Numbered from the stretch's first letter, positions 1 through 11,661 are shown. The stretch: 64,000 bases of DNA from Zymoseptoria tritici IPO323 (GCF_000219625.1 NC_018213.1:1978055-2042054), one strand, 5' to 3'. Notes: a model not told the origin generated them from the letters alone. Program-made: numbers and translations.

Positions 1-455
1 GAGACGACATTGCATACCGAGGTATGCGAGCCAGTATTGGCAATCCTGTGATGGGTAGATGTTAGATGTGATGCCCTGCGTTTGTATGTTTGAGATGTCC
101 CACTTACAGCTGCTCCTCCGGCCATGGTACCCAACAGACAGCTGTTGATCTCGATGACCTTCTTCACCGTCTGACTTGCAATCCAGTTTCCTGCTGTTGC
201 TCGAGAATCTGTGGCGACGATGATGCCGCCCTTGAAGCGGAAGGCGAGTGTGGTGGTTCCGTGGGCGATCTTGATAGGGCAATTTGGGTTCGAGGCATCA
301 TCGGTCATTGCGCGCAGCCATGATTGCGATGAGGCGATTGGAGGGAGGGCGAACTTCAGGGAGAGTGGCGGTGCGAGGTCGGTGTTGATCTGTTCGGTGT
401 CGTCCAGGTCCTCGGTGTGTGATGGTTGGCTGTATTGAGCCACGAGGGTGTCCAT
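1..455 (-). CDS. PRE2: 20S proteasome subunit beta type-5 (5' part; runs off the window)
   Basis: This is the chymotrypsin-like catalytic subunit of the 20S proteasome core, acting in cytosol and nucleus. Two exons are visible: exon 1 at 455..108 (116 codons) and exon 2 from 45 down to the window edge. The 62-nt intron has a GTAAGT donor at 107 and a CACAG acceptor. Residues 1-66 form a propeptide. The sequence then reads [13 protein letters not shown], so Thr67 is the expected autocatalytic N-terminal nucleophile of the mature subunit. The segments [11 protein letters not shown] and [19 protein letters not shown] follow, as in beta5. The start codon sits in CCATGG and the first residues MDTLVAQY match fungal PRE2. 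The gene is divergent from the kinase starting at 721, so the two share about 265 bp of promoter. About 131 residues are present and the remainder lies outside the window. Confidence 0.96.
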   Translation of the reverse strand, partial: MDTLVAQYSQPSHTEDLDDTEQINTDLAPPLSLKFALPPIASSQSWLRAMTDDASNPNCPIKIAHGTTTLAFRFKGGIIVATDSRATAGNWIASQTVKKVIEINSCLLGTMAGGAAVSGTSQTYKRRASHLTSTHHRIANTGSHTSVCNVV

Positions 456-720
456 GGTTGAGGAGGTGTGGCGATGTTGTCGAGGTGATGGAGTGGAAGG
501 TACAGGGTGGACGAGAGGATGGAATTCGTGTCGGAAGTTGTGTTGATGTTGATGTCGAGATAGATGATGAAGTCAAGCTTGGAGCTCTGAAGGCAGGAGC
601 AGCTGTCGCGTTCGACAGGAGCGAGGTCCGAGTGGCCCGTGCTTTTTGCTTGGACGACTGACTTCCTTCTTGACCATTCACAACCGTCGAGCCAACGATC
701 ACAATACCGAGATATGCAAC
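456..720. promoter_or_regulatory. Shared divergent promoter region between PRE2 and the kinase gene
   Basis: These 265 bp separate the start codons of two divergent genes, so both promoters and 5' UTRs must lie here. I see no convincing TATA box or other specific site. ORFs crossing the stretch are not conserved in appearance. Confidence 0.6.
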
Positions 721-2072
721 ATGACGGACGACTGGCAGAAGCATCTGAGTTTCTCGGATCGTTTGGCTGAAATCTCGAAAATGCAAGTGAGTGTCCAAAC
801 AATGTGTGAAGCAGTTAATGAGTGTTTACTAATGACATTCAAGTGCCTCCGCCTACAAGACTGCTCATCCTGACTGCACATCTGCAGAAGCCTCGAAACA
901 TGCAAAAGCCGAAGAGGAGTCGGCGAGGAGACATGCACTGAATGCCGTACGTTCACCACAATCCCTACTCCAGCATGTATTGACGAGCGGCAGGACGAGT
1001 ACAGAGAGATATGCGCAAAGACGGTTCAGTTACTGCTCAGCTCAATAACAGTACCACCTCCCACACAGGACCCTCATGCCGATGAGCACATCTTCCCCAA
1101 TCTCCCGACTTCCGGAGCCCACATCGGACGGTTCGCCAACGCCGAACACATCAACGATGGAATCTTCTCTGAGATATTTCGGGCCGAGGACCAAGAGGCT
1201 GATCCGCCCAAAGTGGTGGCCTTGAAGATTACGACGCCTTCGATGTTGACGCCTCCTCATGATTCTGTTCGAGAGGCTCGAATATTGTCGTCCATCAAGT
1301 GTGCACAGGTTGTGCCTCTGCTGGAGACATTCCGACAGCAAGATGGTCGCTTCATCCTGGTCTTCCCGTACTTCAAGCATGACTTGAACGTGCTTCTCCA
1401 CGAACGCCGACTGCCACCAACATCCCGTCGGACGGTCCTACGTGACATATTATCAGGACTGGCCTATCTGCATGGCCAAAGCATCATTCATCGGGACATC
1501 AAGCCCTCCAACATCCTTCTGTCGAGTCCCTCAGGGCCTGCGTTGATCGCTGATTTCGGTATTGCCTGGTCGCCATCCGATCCGTCTTCCGAGCCCGACG
1601 GCACAAAGATCCTCGACGTTGGAACCACTTGCTACCGGCCACCAGAACTCCTCTTCGGCCATTCTGGCTACACCACGAAGCTAGATATGTGGGCGGTGGG
1701 CTGTGTCGCTGCTCAGATCGTCTGTCTGAATGGCCGAACACTCTTTGATGCTGGTGATCTGGGTAGCGAGTTGGCCTTGATTAAAAGCATCTTCCAGAGT
1801 CTCGGCACTCCTGATAGGGATGTTTGGCCAGAAGCAAGGTCAATGCCTGATTGGGGCAAAATGAACTTTACGACATATCCAGCCAAGGCATGGTCGGAGC
1901 TATTACCGGACGCTGACCAGGACGGAAGAGATCTGGTGGAAAGTCTCGTGAAATTTGAGAGCAGTTGGCGACTCAGTGCCGAAGATGTGAGTTATTACAA
2001 CGTGAACACGCGGCCGCGAGCTGCACTAACTGTGTCCAGGCCTTGAAGCATCCATACTTGCAGCATGCATGA
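721..2072 (+). CDS. CMGC protein kinase, Csk1/Cak1 (CDK-activating kinase)-like
   Basis: This is a Ser/Thr kinase of the CDK-related group, possibly one that phosphorylates the T-loop of CDKs. The model has four exons: 721..786, 860..946, 994..1986 and 2040..2072, giving 392 residues. The second exon fits only if the acceptor at 859 is used; the nearer AG at 843 breaks the frame. Visible motifs are the VALK lysine (about residue 129), HRDIKPSN (catalytic Asp about 219), DFG (about 238) and the RPPELLFG P+1 segment, then the DMWAVGC helix. The N-terminal 50 residues are charged and low in complexity. The glycine-rich loop is not canonical: the segment before the lysine shows only a weak GIFSEIFRA. 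A missing Gly loop is known for Cak1. Assignment to Csk1 rather than another small CDK-like kinase is inference. Confidence 0.85.
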
Positions 2073-2562
2073 GTTCAGTAGACCGAGGACACCTAACCGT
2101 CGAGGCATAGCATCGACATAATGACATGACTCACAAAGAAGTCCCTCGTTGGCTCGGACGTGCCGGATATCTTGAGAGATAAAGGCTTCACCTATCAATC
2201 GCGTAGAAGCGTGAAGCAACGCCACTGAGAAGTCGTAAGAAGCGTATAGATCAGATAGTGAACCAAATATGACAGCAACTGGTGAGCTCATGTCGGTATT
2301 CCGCGAGAGTATCACATGGTGACCGGACAAGATATGCATTCGCATGTTCACAAAGCATGAGGTGTGGTAGTCGTGAAAAGGAGTTGTCGGGCAGTCGGAG
2401 GTTGGTTTCAGGCTTGGCTGTAGGTAAGGTACTTTTTGGTGGAGAGGTATTTCTAAAACGTCAACGCTGATTCGCGGATCGAACCGTCACCCCGTCAGCT
2501 TTTGAACTTCCGCGACATCACTCTTGCTCACCACCGCCACCACTCAAAACAATCCCTCCAGC
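2073..2562. other. Intergenic, no gene seen
   Basis: This 490-bp stretch lies between the kinase stop and the complex I subunit start. It should contain the kinase 3' end and the downstream gene's promoter. Only short ORFs without recognisable similarity occur. Confidence 0.6.
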
Positions 2563-3309
2563 ATGTCGTCGCCACGAGTATTGACGGCGCTGGCGCGGTC
2601 GCGGCCGACTGCATCACGATTGACCGCCACCGCTGGTCGCTACTCCGCCCCGGCCTTCTCTACGAGCGCGCAGGCGCAACGACCAACGTTGGGTGGCCAG
2701 ACCGAAGGCCCAGCACCAGAGAACTTCCGAATGACGCCTCCGCCGCGATGGAATCAGCCAAAGGACAGCCTCATGGATCACGCTGGCAAATACTTCCTCC
2801 TCGGCGAAATGGCGAGGGGTATGTATGTGCTCCTTGAACAATTCTTCCGCCCACCGTAAGTCAAGACACGCCACTTAAACAAATGGACATTCACCTGACT
2901 TTATATTCCCAGATACACCATCTACTATCCGTTCGAAAAGGGCCCGATCTCACCCCGCTTCCGTGGCGAACACGCCCTACGCCGCTACCCGACCGGAGAA
3001 GAGCGCTGCATCGCCTGCAAGCTCTGTGAAGCCATCTGCCCCGCGCAAGCCATCACGATCGAAGCTGAAGAGCGAGAAGACGGCAGCCGAAGGACAACAC
3101 GGTACGACATTGACATGACCAAGTGCATTTACTGCGGCTTCTGCCAGGAGTCATGCCCTGTGGATGCTATTGTAGAGGGACCAAATGCCGAGTACGCGAC
3201 GGAGACGAGGGAAGAGCTGTTGTATAACAAGGAGAAGTTGCTATCGAATGGAGACAAGTGGGAGCCGGAACTGGCGGCGGTGGCGAGAGCGGATGCGCCG
3301 TACAGATAA
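2563..3309 (+). CDS. NDUFS8: NADH:ubiquinone oxidoreductase 23 kDa Fe-S subunit (complex I, TYKY/NDUFS8)
   Basis: This is a peripheral-arm subunit of mitochondrial complex I that carries clusters N6a and N6b and passes electrons toward ubiquinone. There are two exons, 2563..2855 and 2913..3309, with a 57-nt intron (GTAAGT donor, CTGAC branch). The product is 229 residues, close to the family's usual 210-230. The N-terminus ([19 protein letters not shown]) is rich in Ser, Arg and Ala without acidic residues, as expected for a mitochondrial presequence. Two 4Fe-4S motifs are intact: [12 protein letters not shown] and [12 protein letters not shown]. An upstream in-frame extension to 2524 begins with TTG, so the ATG at 2563 is the start. 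The C-terminus ends VARADAPYR, typical for the family. Confidence 0.97.
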
Positions 3310-4476
3310 AGAGGAGTGTAGGGTGGCGACTGCGGCTGCTTGAGCTACAGCGCTTTTTTTATGTCGACAATGCTACAAAATATGTACATACCACTGAGCT
3401 GGTGTCGAGGTCGATGACTTCGTAAGACAATTTGCGTGGAAAAGCCTTGCTTCGAAGGTCAACAACAATTGACCGACTTGTTCTAGCTGTCCGGATCTGA
3501 GCTGCACAGTGGGCCTCCCACATCGACTTAGCGATCGGGCAGGTCTGTGGTGGGAACTATGGCCTCGCGTCAGAAACTGTTCAATCCTATCAGGTAATCA
3601 ACACGACGACCTACGGTGAGTCGGCATCTTTGCCTCTCGCCATACTGAGCCGTCCTTGATGCGAACATGGAGGGTGATGAAAAGGCGAAGCTCTTTGCGG
3701 AGCAGAATACGCTAATTTAGAAGCGTGAAGTCTGAATGCTCCTTTGGTGCCTTGGAGTGCCTTGGAACAAACAAGCGGCCATCTCATGCGATGTCCTTAT
3801 CGTCCCGTGAGGTTCCCCGTGTTAGCGAGATCCCGCCCCTTCTGGATTGATTTACGCCTATCGCGATGCAATGCGAAGGGACATTACAGAACAGTGGTAA
3901 GACCAGAGGCGCGTTGAGTAGATGGATTTTCCGACAGCTCTCCCTAATCTGTCGCATGATGATGGTGGGGTGGCAGCCTCGTGAGGCAGGTGACAAAGGC
4001 GCGGCCAAGGTAGAACCCTCCTAGCTCCCGTCTCTTGATAACTTGTGCCAACAACATTCTCCATCAAATCGATGGCGACAATTACCACCGATCGGCAACT
4101 GAACGTTTGGAAACACTTCTTGCAGTGACAGAGCATTCAAAGGTGCAAGGTGTTCGCCGAGCGCCTGTGCTTCCCCGTGCAGTATACGACTGTTCCGCCA
4201 GAGCCCGCCCGCCAACAGGAACTGAGACTTGTTGACCACGGGTCCACGACCACACGACGGCTTGCTTGCCTTTTGCAAGTCGGACCGACGATCCGCAGAC
4301 GAGGACTACGAAGGGATGACCAGGGCCCTCGATAAGTCGGTTGATTGACGAGATACTTTGCTCACAGTGAGGCTCTGCCGGATCCTTTCCCTACTTCGTC
4401 TACCTACTTTAGATTATGCGCGGACAACGAAGCTCTCGCAGTCTTCTACTGACCTCGTCACCAGCAGAGTATCAAC
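3310..4476. other. Intergenic, no gene seen
   Basis: About 1.2 kb separates the complex I subunit from the ABC transporter. Short ORFs on both strands have no recognisable similarity. A short ATG reading MASRQKLFNPI at 3559 ends at a donor-like GTAATC, but I could not build a gene from it. The promoter of the ABC transporter should lie in the right part. Confidence 0.55.
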
Positions 4477-7400
4477 ATGAATAGCAGCGCAGACAACCTC
4501 TTCGGCCCTCAGCTTCCTGGATCCTACGACTTCACAATCGTCTTCGAACAGAGCATCCTGTCTCTGCTGCCATCATGCATCTTTCAGCTCGCGGCAGTAG
4601 TGCGAGTGCTTCGCCTCTGGCGTCGACAGACGCATCCACGATCGAGACTGTACACGGCAGCGTCGACATCAAAGTTGGTAGGTGTCCATGCATTCCTGTC
4701 CGGAAATTTTCCTCCCATCTAAGCTGATAAACCAGTAGGTACTTGTCACGGTACACTTCTGCGTCCAGGTCGCATTTCTGGTCCTGTGGTCGCTCCCTCC
4801 ACATGGAAAGCACATACTTCTCTCCCTCTGGCCACAATCGGCGTGCTTGAAGCCGTGGCGATAGCGGTGGTTTCCGGATTCGAACATTTCAAGTCGAAGA
4901 CGCCTTCATTGCTGTTGAATGGGTTCCTGCTCCTGTCGCTCGTGCTGGGCATTCCTGTAGCCAGGATTTATTGGCTCAGACCAGGATTTCAGATAATTGC
5001 AGCTGCTTACACAGTCTTGCTTGCGATCAAGGCGCTTCTCCTCATCGTAGAAGAGCTCCCGAAACGACACGCAGCTGCAGGCGACCATCCGGGCGTGGAG
5101 TCGAATTCGGGGATCCTCAGCAGAAGTGCATTCTGGTGGCTCAATCCGCTGCTGCTGAAAGGTGCAAGGTCGATTCTTTCAGTTGATACAATCAGCAGCA
5201 TTGGGCCCAAGTTCTCTTCTCAGAGACTGAAGAATAAATTGGAGCACTACTGGAATCTTTGTAAGTACAACTTTGCCGCCTAGACGCATTCGTTTCCCTT
5301 GTTTGACCTGAGATCGCAGATGATCGAAAGGACGAATACGCTCTGCTTAAGTGCACATTTCTGGCGTACAAGGGGCAATTCGTAGCCGGAGTACCGGCTC
5401 GCATATGCTCAAGTGCATTTAACTTCGCACAACCATTCCTCATTCACTCCCTCGTAGACTTCGTTGGCCAGCCTTCAGATCAAAGGTCCAGGAGCGCCGC
5501 GAATGGTCTAATTGCTGCGACAATCCTTGTCTATCTGGGTCTGGCAATATCCAACGGCTGCTACCGCCACATGACCTATCAATTATTGACCATGTGTCGC
5601 GGCGGGCTCGCTCCACTCATTTTCGGCAAGATGCTCAGGCTTCAATCGAGCAAAATCGAAAGTGCTGCACCAGTGACTCTGATGAGCACAGACATCGAAG
5701 GCATTATGCTCTCAGGGAACGCCGTACATGATGCCTGGGCCTGCCTGTACGAGCTTCCATTGGCAATGTATATTTTGCACAGATACGCTGGCCACACTAG
5801 CCTGCTCATACTCGTCCCGACCGTTGGTACGATAAGCTGTAAGGTGAGAAACTTGAGACCGACTTGCTGACGACCGCTAGTCTCTTCACTTATTTCATTC
5901 AAGATATCGCCGGCCATGGGACCCGCCAGATCCAGATGGAGCGAGGCCATACAAAAGCGGATCGCTGCAGCATCCGGCATTTTAAGTCACATAAAGAGCA
6001 TCAAGATCACGGGTTCTTGTCAGCTGTTCCACGACCATTTACAGAATCTGAAGCGGAGTGAGCTCAAGTTGTCGCTCGCTTGGCGGCGAATCTGGATTGG
6101 AGTGAACATTTTAGGTGACTCGAATGCGCTTTGAACTTACAGATGAAGAGCCTGTCACTGACCGATCGTAGCTACGCTTGCCGAAGATCTCACGCCTGTC
6201 TTGGTTATGCTCGCCACTATCCTTTGGTCCAAAGCAGGGCAAGATCTTACCTTCGCGGAAGCATTTACAATCCTTGCCGTCATTAATCTCACGATCACAC
6301 CGCTCAATCATATGCTCACATTGCCATCCCAGATCGCCAGCGTAATGGGTTGCTTTCGCCGTCTGCAAAGCTTCCTCCGCCTCGAAGAAGACCATTCGAT
6401 GTCGGAGCATCGTCTTCGCCGGCCATTGCTTAAGCCACATAACGCGACAGATAGTCGTGTTCAGGGCTTCGAAATGCAAATACCGACCTTTTGCGATGAC
6501 CGGCCCTGCCTGGGAATGACCGATCAGGAATACAGTCCTCCAGGAAGCAATATCGCGATCGCCTTAGAGCACGCCAGCTTCTCGGGCAGCGACGGTCGCA
6601 TCGTTCTAGAAGATTGCAACCTCCTTTTCGAAAGAGGGAGTCTTTCCATGATCGTTGGCCCGACAGGATCTGGAAAGTCGTCCTTGCTGAAAGCTATCGC
6701 AGGCGACATGACGAATACTTCAGGGCAGGTCATGGTCGATTGCAGAGCTATAGCGCTCTGTGAACAAGAGCCTTGGCTACAGAATGTTTCCATCCGGGAC
6801 AATATCATTGGCAAGTCGGCACCAGACGAAGCCTGGCTGGACGTTGTGCTACAAGCGTGCGCCCTCAAAGCCGACATCGCGGCTTTATCCAATCATCAAT
6901 TCACCATCGCTGGATCGGGGGGCATTGCGCTCAGTGGTGGGCAGAAGAAGCGAGTGGTATGTTCGACGCATCCCGCACGCGGCCAATAATGGTATGGATT
7001 GACACTTTACACTTTCTAGGCTCTCGCGCGTGCGGTGTACTCGCGTTGTCCTCTACTTCTCTTGGACGACATCTTAAGTGGTCTCGACAGGACGACCACC
7101 GATGAGATTCTTGAGGCTCTTCTGGGTCCATCTGGTCTGTTGCGGCATACCGGGATCACGATTGTCATGGCCACATCGAGCGGTAGGAATGAGGTCGCTG
7201 CCATGATTCAGTCCAAGCACTAATGCGCTTCCGAGTAGTCGAGCATCTTGAGTTCGCAGACCGCATTACCGTTCTCCATGAAGGACATGTCAGCAAAGGT
7301 CAAGTGACTTTGGACCGTATTGACCCTGCAACACAGCGTACAATACCACACGAGACGGCTCGCAAAGCTGCCTCAAGCGGCGGCTACGGTCAGCATGCAT

Positions 7401-9570
7401 CGCAGTCTTCCGAAGCACGACCTATCATGATCAGGGACAACAACACAGACTTCAAGAGACAAGCAGGTGCGGCTGAGTACTGGAAGGTCTATCTCCGGTC
7501 CGTTGGCGCATTTGGTGCGGGTGCCCTGCTCATCATCACTTCACTGCATACCGTGTTTGCAAAATTGCCTCGTAATCATACTACCCTTTCCACGAGAATA
7601 TCGTTACTTTACTGACTTCACGTTTCAGAGATATGGCTCCTTTCATGGACAAAAGAAGGGACTCGCAATCACGATGGTTATCACATAACCGTATACATAG
7701 CACTGGCCTTTGCTTCGTCTGCCACTTTCACCGCCGACCTCATGTGAGCCATCCAAATCGATGTCCGGCTAGGGAAAGTCCGCTGATCGTCTCTAGTTAC
7801 TTTCTGCTGATTACTGTTCCACGATCTTCGAAGAATCTGCACGGCCTTCTGGTGACCTCCGTGCTCAGGTCAGCAGACATACATGATGCATGAGCCAGAA
7901 AAGTGCTCACACGGCTCTAGAGCTCCCCTTTCTTTCCACACCTCGACAGATTCCGGCACCATTCTCAATCGGCAAGTGCATGATCAATCGATGTGAAGAG
8001 AGCTCACTGACAATATGACAGGTTCAGCCAAGATATGACACTTGTTGATAATGCACTACCAATGGCTGCGCTGATGGCAATAGTTTGTAAGTTGACACAA
8101 TCGCACATGATACAAGGTCAATGGCCTAATCGGATCAAGTCGCTTTCCGTGCGTTAGCAGAAGTGGTCATCGTTGCATCAGGCGCATCTTTCGCCGCAAT
8201 CGCTATCATACCGAGTGTTGCTGCCTTGTACTTTGTGCAAAAGTATTACCTTCGAACGTCCCGACAAATGCGCCTTCTGGATCTGGAAACGAAATCGCCA
8301 CTGTACACTTTGTTCAAGGAAACACTGGCGGGACTGGCCACCATTCGTGCCCTTGGCTGGGATACTGCCTTCGTGCAAGACTGCGAGCATCGATTGGACG
8401 AATCACAGAAACCGTTCTACATGATGTTCTGCATACAGCGATGGCTCCAGGTGGTGCTCGATCTTTTCACTGCTGGTGTCGCTTTGGTACTTGTCTCTCT
8501 GGCAGTGAATACTTCCGATGCAACATCCAAGGTTGCCATAGGTTTGGCCTTGGTCAATCTGATCGGGCTAAGTCAGACGCTGGTCTTGGTCATTGATCAG
8601 TGGACGCGGTTGGAGACTACGCTCGGGGCGGTCGCAAGACTCGACTCTTTCATCAAGGATTCTCCCGACGAGGATCGATCCGGTGAGCCACGTGGGTCCG
8701 GCTTACCAGACGACTGGCCGAGTCGAGGTGAGCTCGAGTTCGAAAATGTTACGGCTTCTTATGGGTAGGCAAGAAAACAGCGTATACCGTGGCTTCAATA
8801 GTTCTACATGCTGACGCCAACGCAGAGAACACGCCGCCGGTAACGCCATTCGCAATATTTGTCTCCGAGTGCAAAGCGGCCAGAAACTTGGCATCTGTGG
8901 CAGATCTGGAAGGTTTGTGCCCCGGAAAGCAGCGTTCATTGTCAAGCAAATTTGTACTAAGCTTTCTGGCAGTGGCAAGTCATCCATCGTTCTCGCAATT
9001 GCACAGATGATCCAGCTCAATACCGGACACATTCGACTCGATGGCATTGACCTCGCAACAATAGATCTGCAAGAGCTCCGCTCACGTCTGATAATTGTAC
9101 CTCAAGATCCTCTTGTCTTCTCGGGCACCATCCGACAAAACCTCGTCCCATACGACAGGCAGGCGCCATCGGACGACCGCATCGTTGAAGTCCTTCGCAA
9201 AACCCTCCTCTGGCCAGTAATCTCGTCCAAAGGCGGCCTCGATGCGGTCATGGACGACGGCTTCTCAACTGGACATCTGCAACTACTCGGTCTAGCTCGC
9301 GCATTACTCGCACCTGGATCGATTATCATTCTGGACGAAGCAACTAGCAGCGTTGATCAAAAGACGGACGAGCAAGTGCGAGCTCTGATATGCGATGAAT
9401 TGATCGGTCGAACGGTGATAGAGGTTGCACATAAATTAGAAGTCATCGGTGGTTATGACATGGTCATTGTGGTCGACCAAGGAAAGGTCATTGAGTTGGG
9501 AAACCCCCGCGAGCTGCTAATCAAAGATGACCCAAGTGCCTTTGCGGCTTTGTGGAGGCAGGCTTGTTGA
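4477..9570 (+). CDS. ABCC-type (MRP-like) full-length ABC transporter, 14 exons, with a possible early frameshift
   Basis: This is a membrane ATP-driven exporter of the ABCC group with TMD0, TMD1-NBD1 and TMD2-NBD2. Exons by splice signals and family fit: 4477..4681, 4739..5260, 5320..5843, 5904..6114, 6172..6956, 7020..7182, 7239..7571, 7629..7743, 7797..7868, 7921..7971, 8022..8086, 8140..8764, 8826..8912, 8973..9570 (1,451 residues). NBD1 has Walker A VGPTGSGKSS, Q-loop CEQEPW, LSGGQ and LLLLDDILSGLD. NBD2 has Walker A GRSGSGKSS, VPQDPLVF and IIILDEATSSVD. Oddities: the NBD1 H-loop reads ATSS with no His, and the NBD2 signature is FSTGHLQ. Intron 10 starts with GC. In exon 2 the family-like TM helix (VAFLVLWSLP) lies in a different frame from the rest; see the findings. 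The substrate is unknown. Confidence 0.9.
7972..8021 (+). other. Non-canonical GC-AG intron in the ABC transporter
   Basis: The exon ends ..AATCG and the intron begins GCAAGTGC, ends ATGACAG, and is 50 nt long. Joining CG|G restores the codon order ILNRFSQDM, a conserved ABCC stretch. No GT donor nearby gives the same protein. GC donors are normally rescued by an otherwise perfect GCAAGT, as here. Confidence 0.8.
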
Positions 9571-11250
9571 ATTGTTGACTGGGTTCGAGGGGTGACAGCA
9601 AGCAAGCGATACTGCCTGAAAGACGACAACTATCGCCTTAGTCTGCTCAATCCAGTCTCGATACAACGGGCGTCAAATTCGCTCGAACCGTGTTCATCGA
9701 TGTGCTGCAAGTCATACCATGTCGGTTGCTTCTTATCGGAGGTGTGTCGTCAATTCGAATGCGGCGTGGCCAGCGAGCTGGAACACGCTTGACGCTTCCT
9801 GGGCGAGACTTATCGCCGTCGATTTTGCTTGCACCGATCACGCTATACGGACGGATGCTGTTTCCGGCAGTTCAATGTGCACAGGTTGCTGTGATGGGAA
9901 ATGAAGCTTGATGTGAAAAAATGGGTCGCCGAGATAGGAGCCTCCCGACCGCTCGCAACAGAGGTAATCTCATGGGACCAGACGCAATGTTTGGCGTGTG
10001 ATCGCACCCTGGAGAAGTTGCCGGTATCCCCCAAGCGATGCAGACCCCTGGACATATCGGCCCCTGCTCAGGTATGTACGGCAATAATGTGCTGTTCAGT
10101 AGCGCTGTCCTGCATGCAGTCCACACTGCTCTCCGACGAAGCTCCGTGATCCTTTCACTACGCTGCCACCATTCGAGACAAGGGTCCCCTCTCGCAGCGG
10201 TGCCTGCAGTTGTCGAGACCTGCATATCCTATATCACGGCGCTAGCAACTCGCTATCCATGTCTGCATCTTGTGCCGCATACTTTTGGCGCTGTAAAAGA
10301 ATTTTGTGATCGAAAATTGCCGGGATCTTGATCATGCACGATTGGCTCATACTGGCGAAGCATGACCGTAGTCAAAAAATCGATGCCCATACTGTGTCAA
10401 TGAATGCTACGGAGGAGGACCTGTTCATCTGGTTCCATATCGTCTTAGGCGGTAAATGTGAAGCTCAAGCGTACCGCATTCAAGTCGTTAGGAAACCAAA
10501 GCCCCTGCCCGCGGACCAGCTATGTTGCAAAAGTATGACGGAACCGAAGGACCAACTCACTGCTTGATCACGCCTTGCTCATGCCATCGTGGTCGCGGCA
10601 CTTGAACGGTCCTGGCGATCTAGCTCATCTCGTCTCCGACACGGGACCATTTCGTTCCTTCAGCCGACGTGATTCTGTTACTGCATTTCGGGGGCCAATA
10701 TCCGCCGGGGCACCCGGTATCCACAATGTACACCAATAACTAGCGCTCGGTTGTCAATCTGGGGTAAGGAGAAACAAGGCGGAAGGCCAGCAAAGATAAG
10801 GCATTTGGCGTGCAACATGACCAGGGGTCTGATGCTTCATGTGACATCGAGCCAGCGTCCTAGCGCGGGGCCAGTGAAGTAGCGGAGCCTAGCATGCAAC
10901 GACTCTGTGTCATTTTGAGGACATATACCCGCGAGGCATGACTCGGTCTCGACCTTGTGTCTCACCGACGGTCGTCGAGTGAGATGCACACTACAGCATC
11001 GAAGACGTGCGGCATGCAGCGTCGTCGGACCAAAACACCATCAGGATCGTTAGGCTGTTGATACTTGCAGTGTCCACCGGTCTTGCATGGACGGTCCGAA
11101 AGCTCCACTGGCCAGACTATCAGATGGTCTCTTCTTGCTGTCGAGGCATACTTATACAAGCGAAGCCTTCGGCTCCATTTGGAATGTTGGATTGCTCACT
11201 CAAATCCTTTCTGCAATCCATTATCGCACACCTTTGCTTCCACCTTCACC
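9571..11250. other. Intergenic, no recognisable gene
   Basis: About 1.7 kb lies between the ABC transporter and the UstYa-like ORF. The longest ORFs (9872..10225 on the minus strand, 10328..10567 on the plus strand) have no domain I recognise and no matching splice pattern. A TATA-like ACTTATACAA occurs near 11147, about 100 bp before the UstYa-like ATG. Confidence 0.5.
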
Positions 11251-11661
11251 ATGCGCGACGAGAAGACCGAAGTCCAGTTCTCGTTACTGTCCGGTGAGGA
11301 GGACGAATGCCTTACCGAGAGACCGCACAAGCGTTCTCTAAGATTCTACCTTTGGGGGATCGTGCCTGCTGTGATCATTTACACTCTCGCGGTAGTGGCT
11401 ATAACTTCCAGCGCTTTCGATGCCAGCTGCGCTGGTGGACCTCGCATTGTGCCCAATATTCTTCAAGACTCCATACGATATCAGCCACAGACCTGGCAGG
11501 ACCACGACATGATCACTCATCCCTACTTCGGTCACCCGACCGCTGACTTGGACCGTCGATGGAAGGACCTTCTGAAATGTGAGCTGCCGAGCTCGGCCCA
11601 TTGCGAGCGAGCCCGCGGTGGGGAGGGCTCGAAGCGAGGTGGACTGAGGTTCAGAGATTAA
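11251..11661 (+). CDS. UstYa/DUF3328-like membrane protein, N-terminal part only
   Basis: The ORF encodes 136 residues from an ATG in ACCATGC context. It has an acidic cytosolic N-terminus (SLLSGEEDE), one transmembrane segment around residues 33-55 (FYLWGIVPAVIIYTLAVVA), then the luminal stretch with YQPQTW, HPYFGHPTADLDRRWKDLL. This order (short polar head, TM helix, Y-x-P, PxxxLDxxWxxLL) is what I know from UstYa-family oxidases, which cyclise peptides in fungal RiPP pathways such as ustiloxin. The family's two HxxHC motifs, which come later and are needed for activity, are absent both in the ORF and in the following kilobase. The last 25 residues are Arg/Gly-rich and may be intron read-through from a GTGAGC at 11579. 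It is probably a truncated gene or pseudogene. The neighbouring repeat precursor supports the family call. Confidence 0.55.
   Translation: MRDEKTEVQFSLLSGEEDECLTERPHKRSLRFYLWGIVPAVIIYTLAVVAITSSAFDASCAGGPRIVPNILQDSIRYQPQTWQDHDMITHPYFGHPTADLDRRWKDLLKCELPSSAHCERARGGEGSKRGGLRFRD

Noticed and set aside
843..843. Nearest AG as acceptor of kinase intron 1
   Set aside because: Using it gives a stop within ten codons. The AG at 859 keeps the frame into an open 29-codon exon and then into the kinase domain.
3559..3594. Small conserved-looking start MASRQKLFNPI followed by a donor-like GTAATC
   Set aside because: No following exon could be joined in frame with good signals, and no family was recognised.
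10328..10567. 79-codon plus-strand ORF as a gene
   Set aside because: No domain, signal peptide, splice context or neighbour supports it; such lengths occur by chance in this composition.
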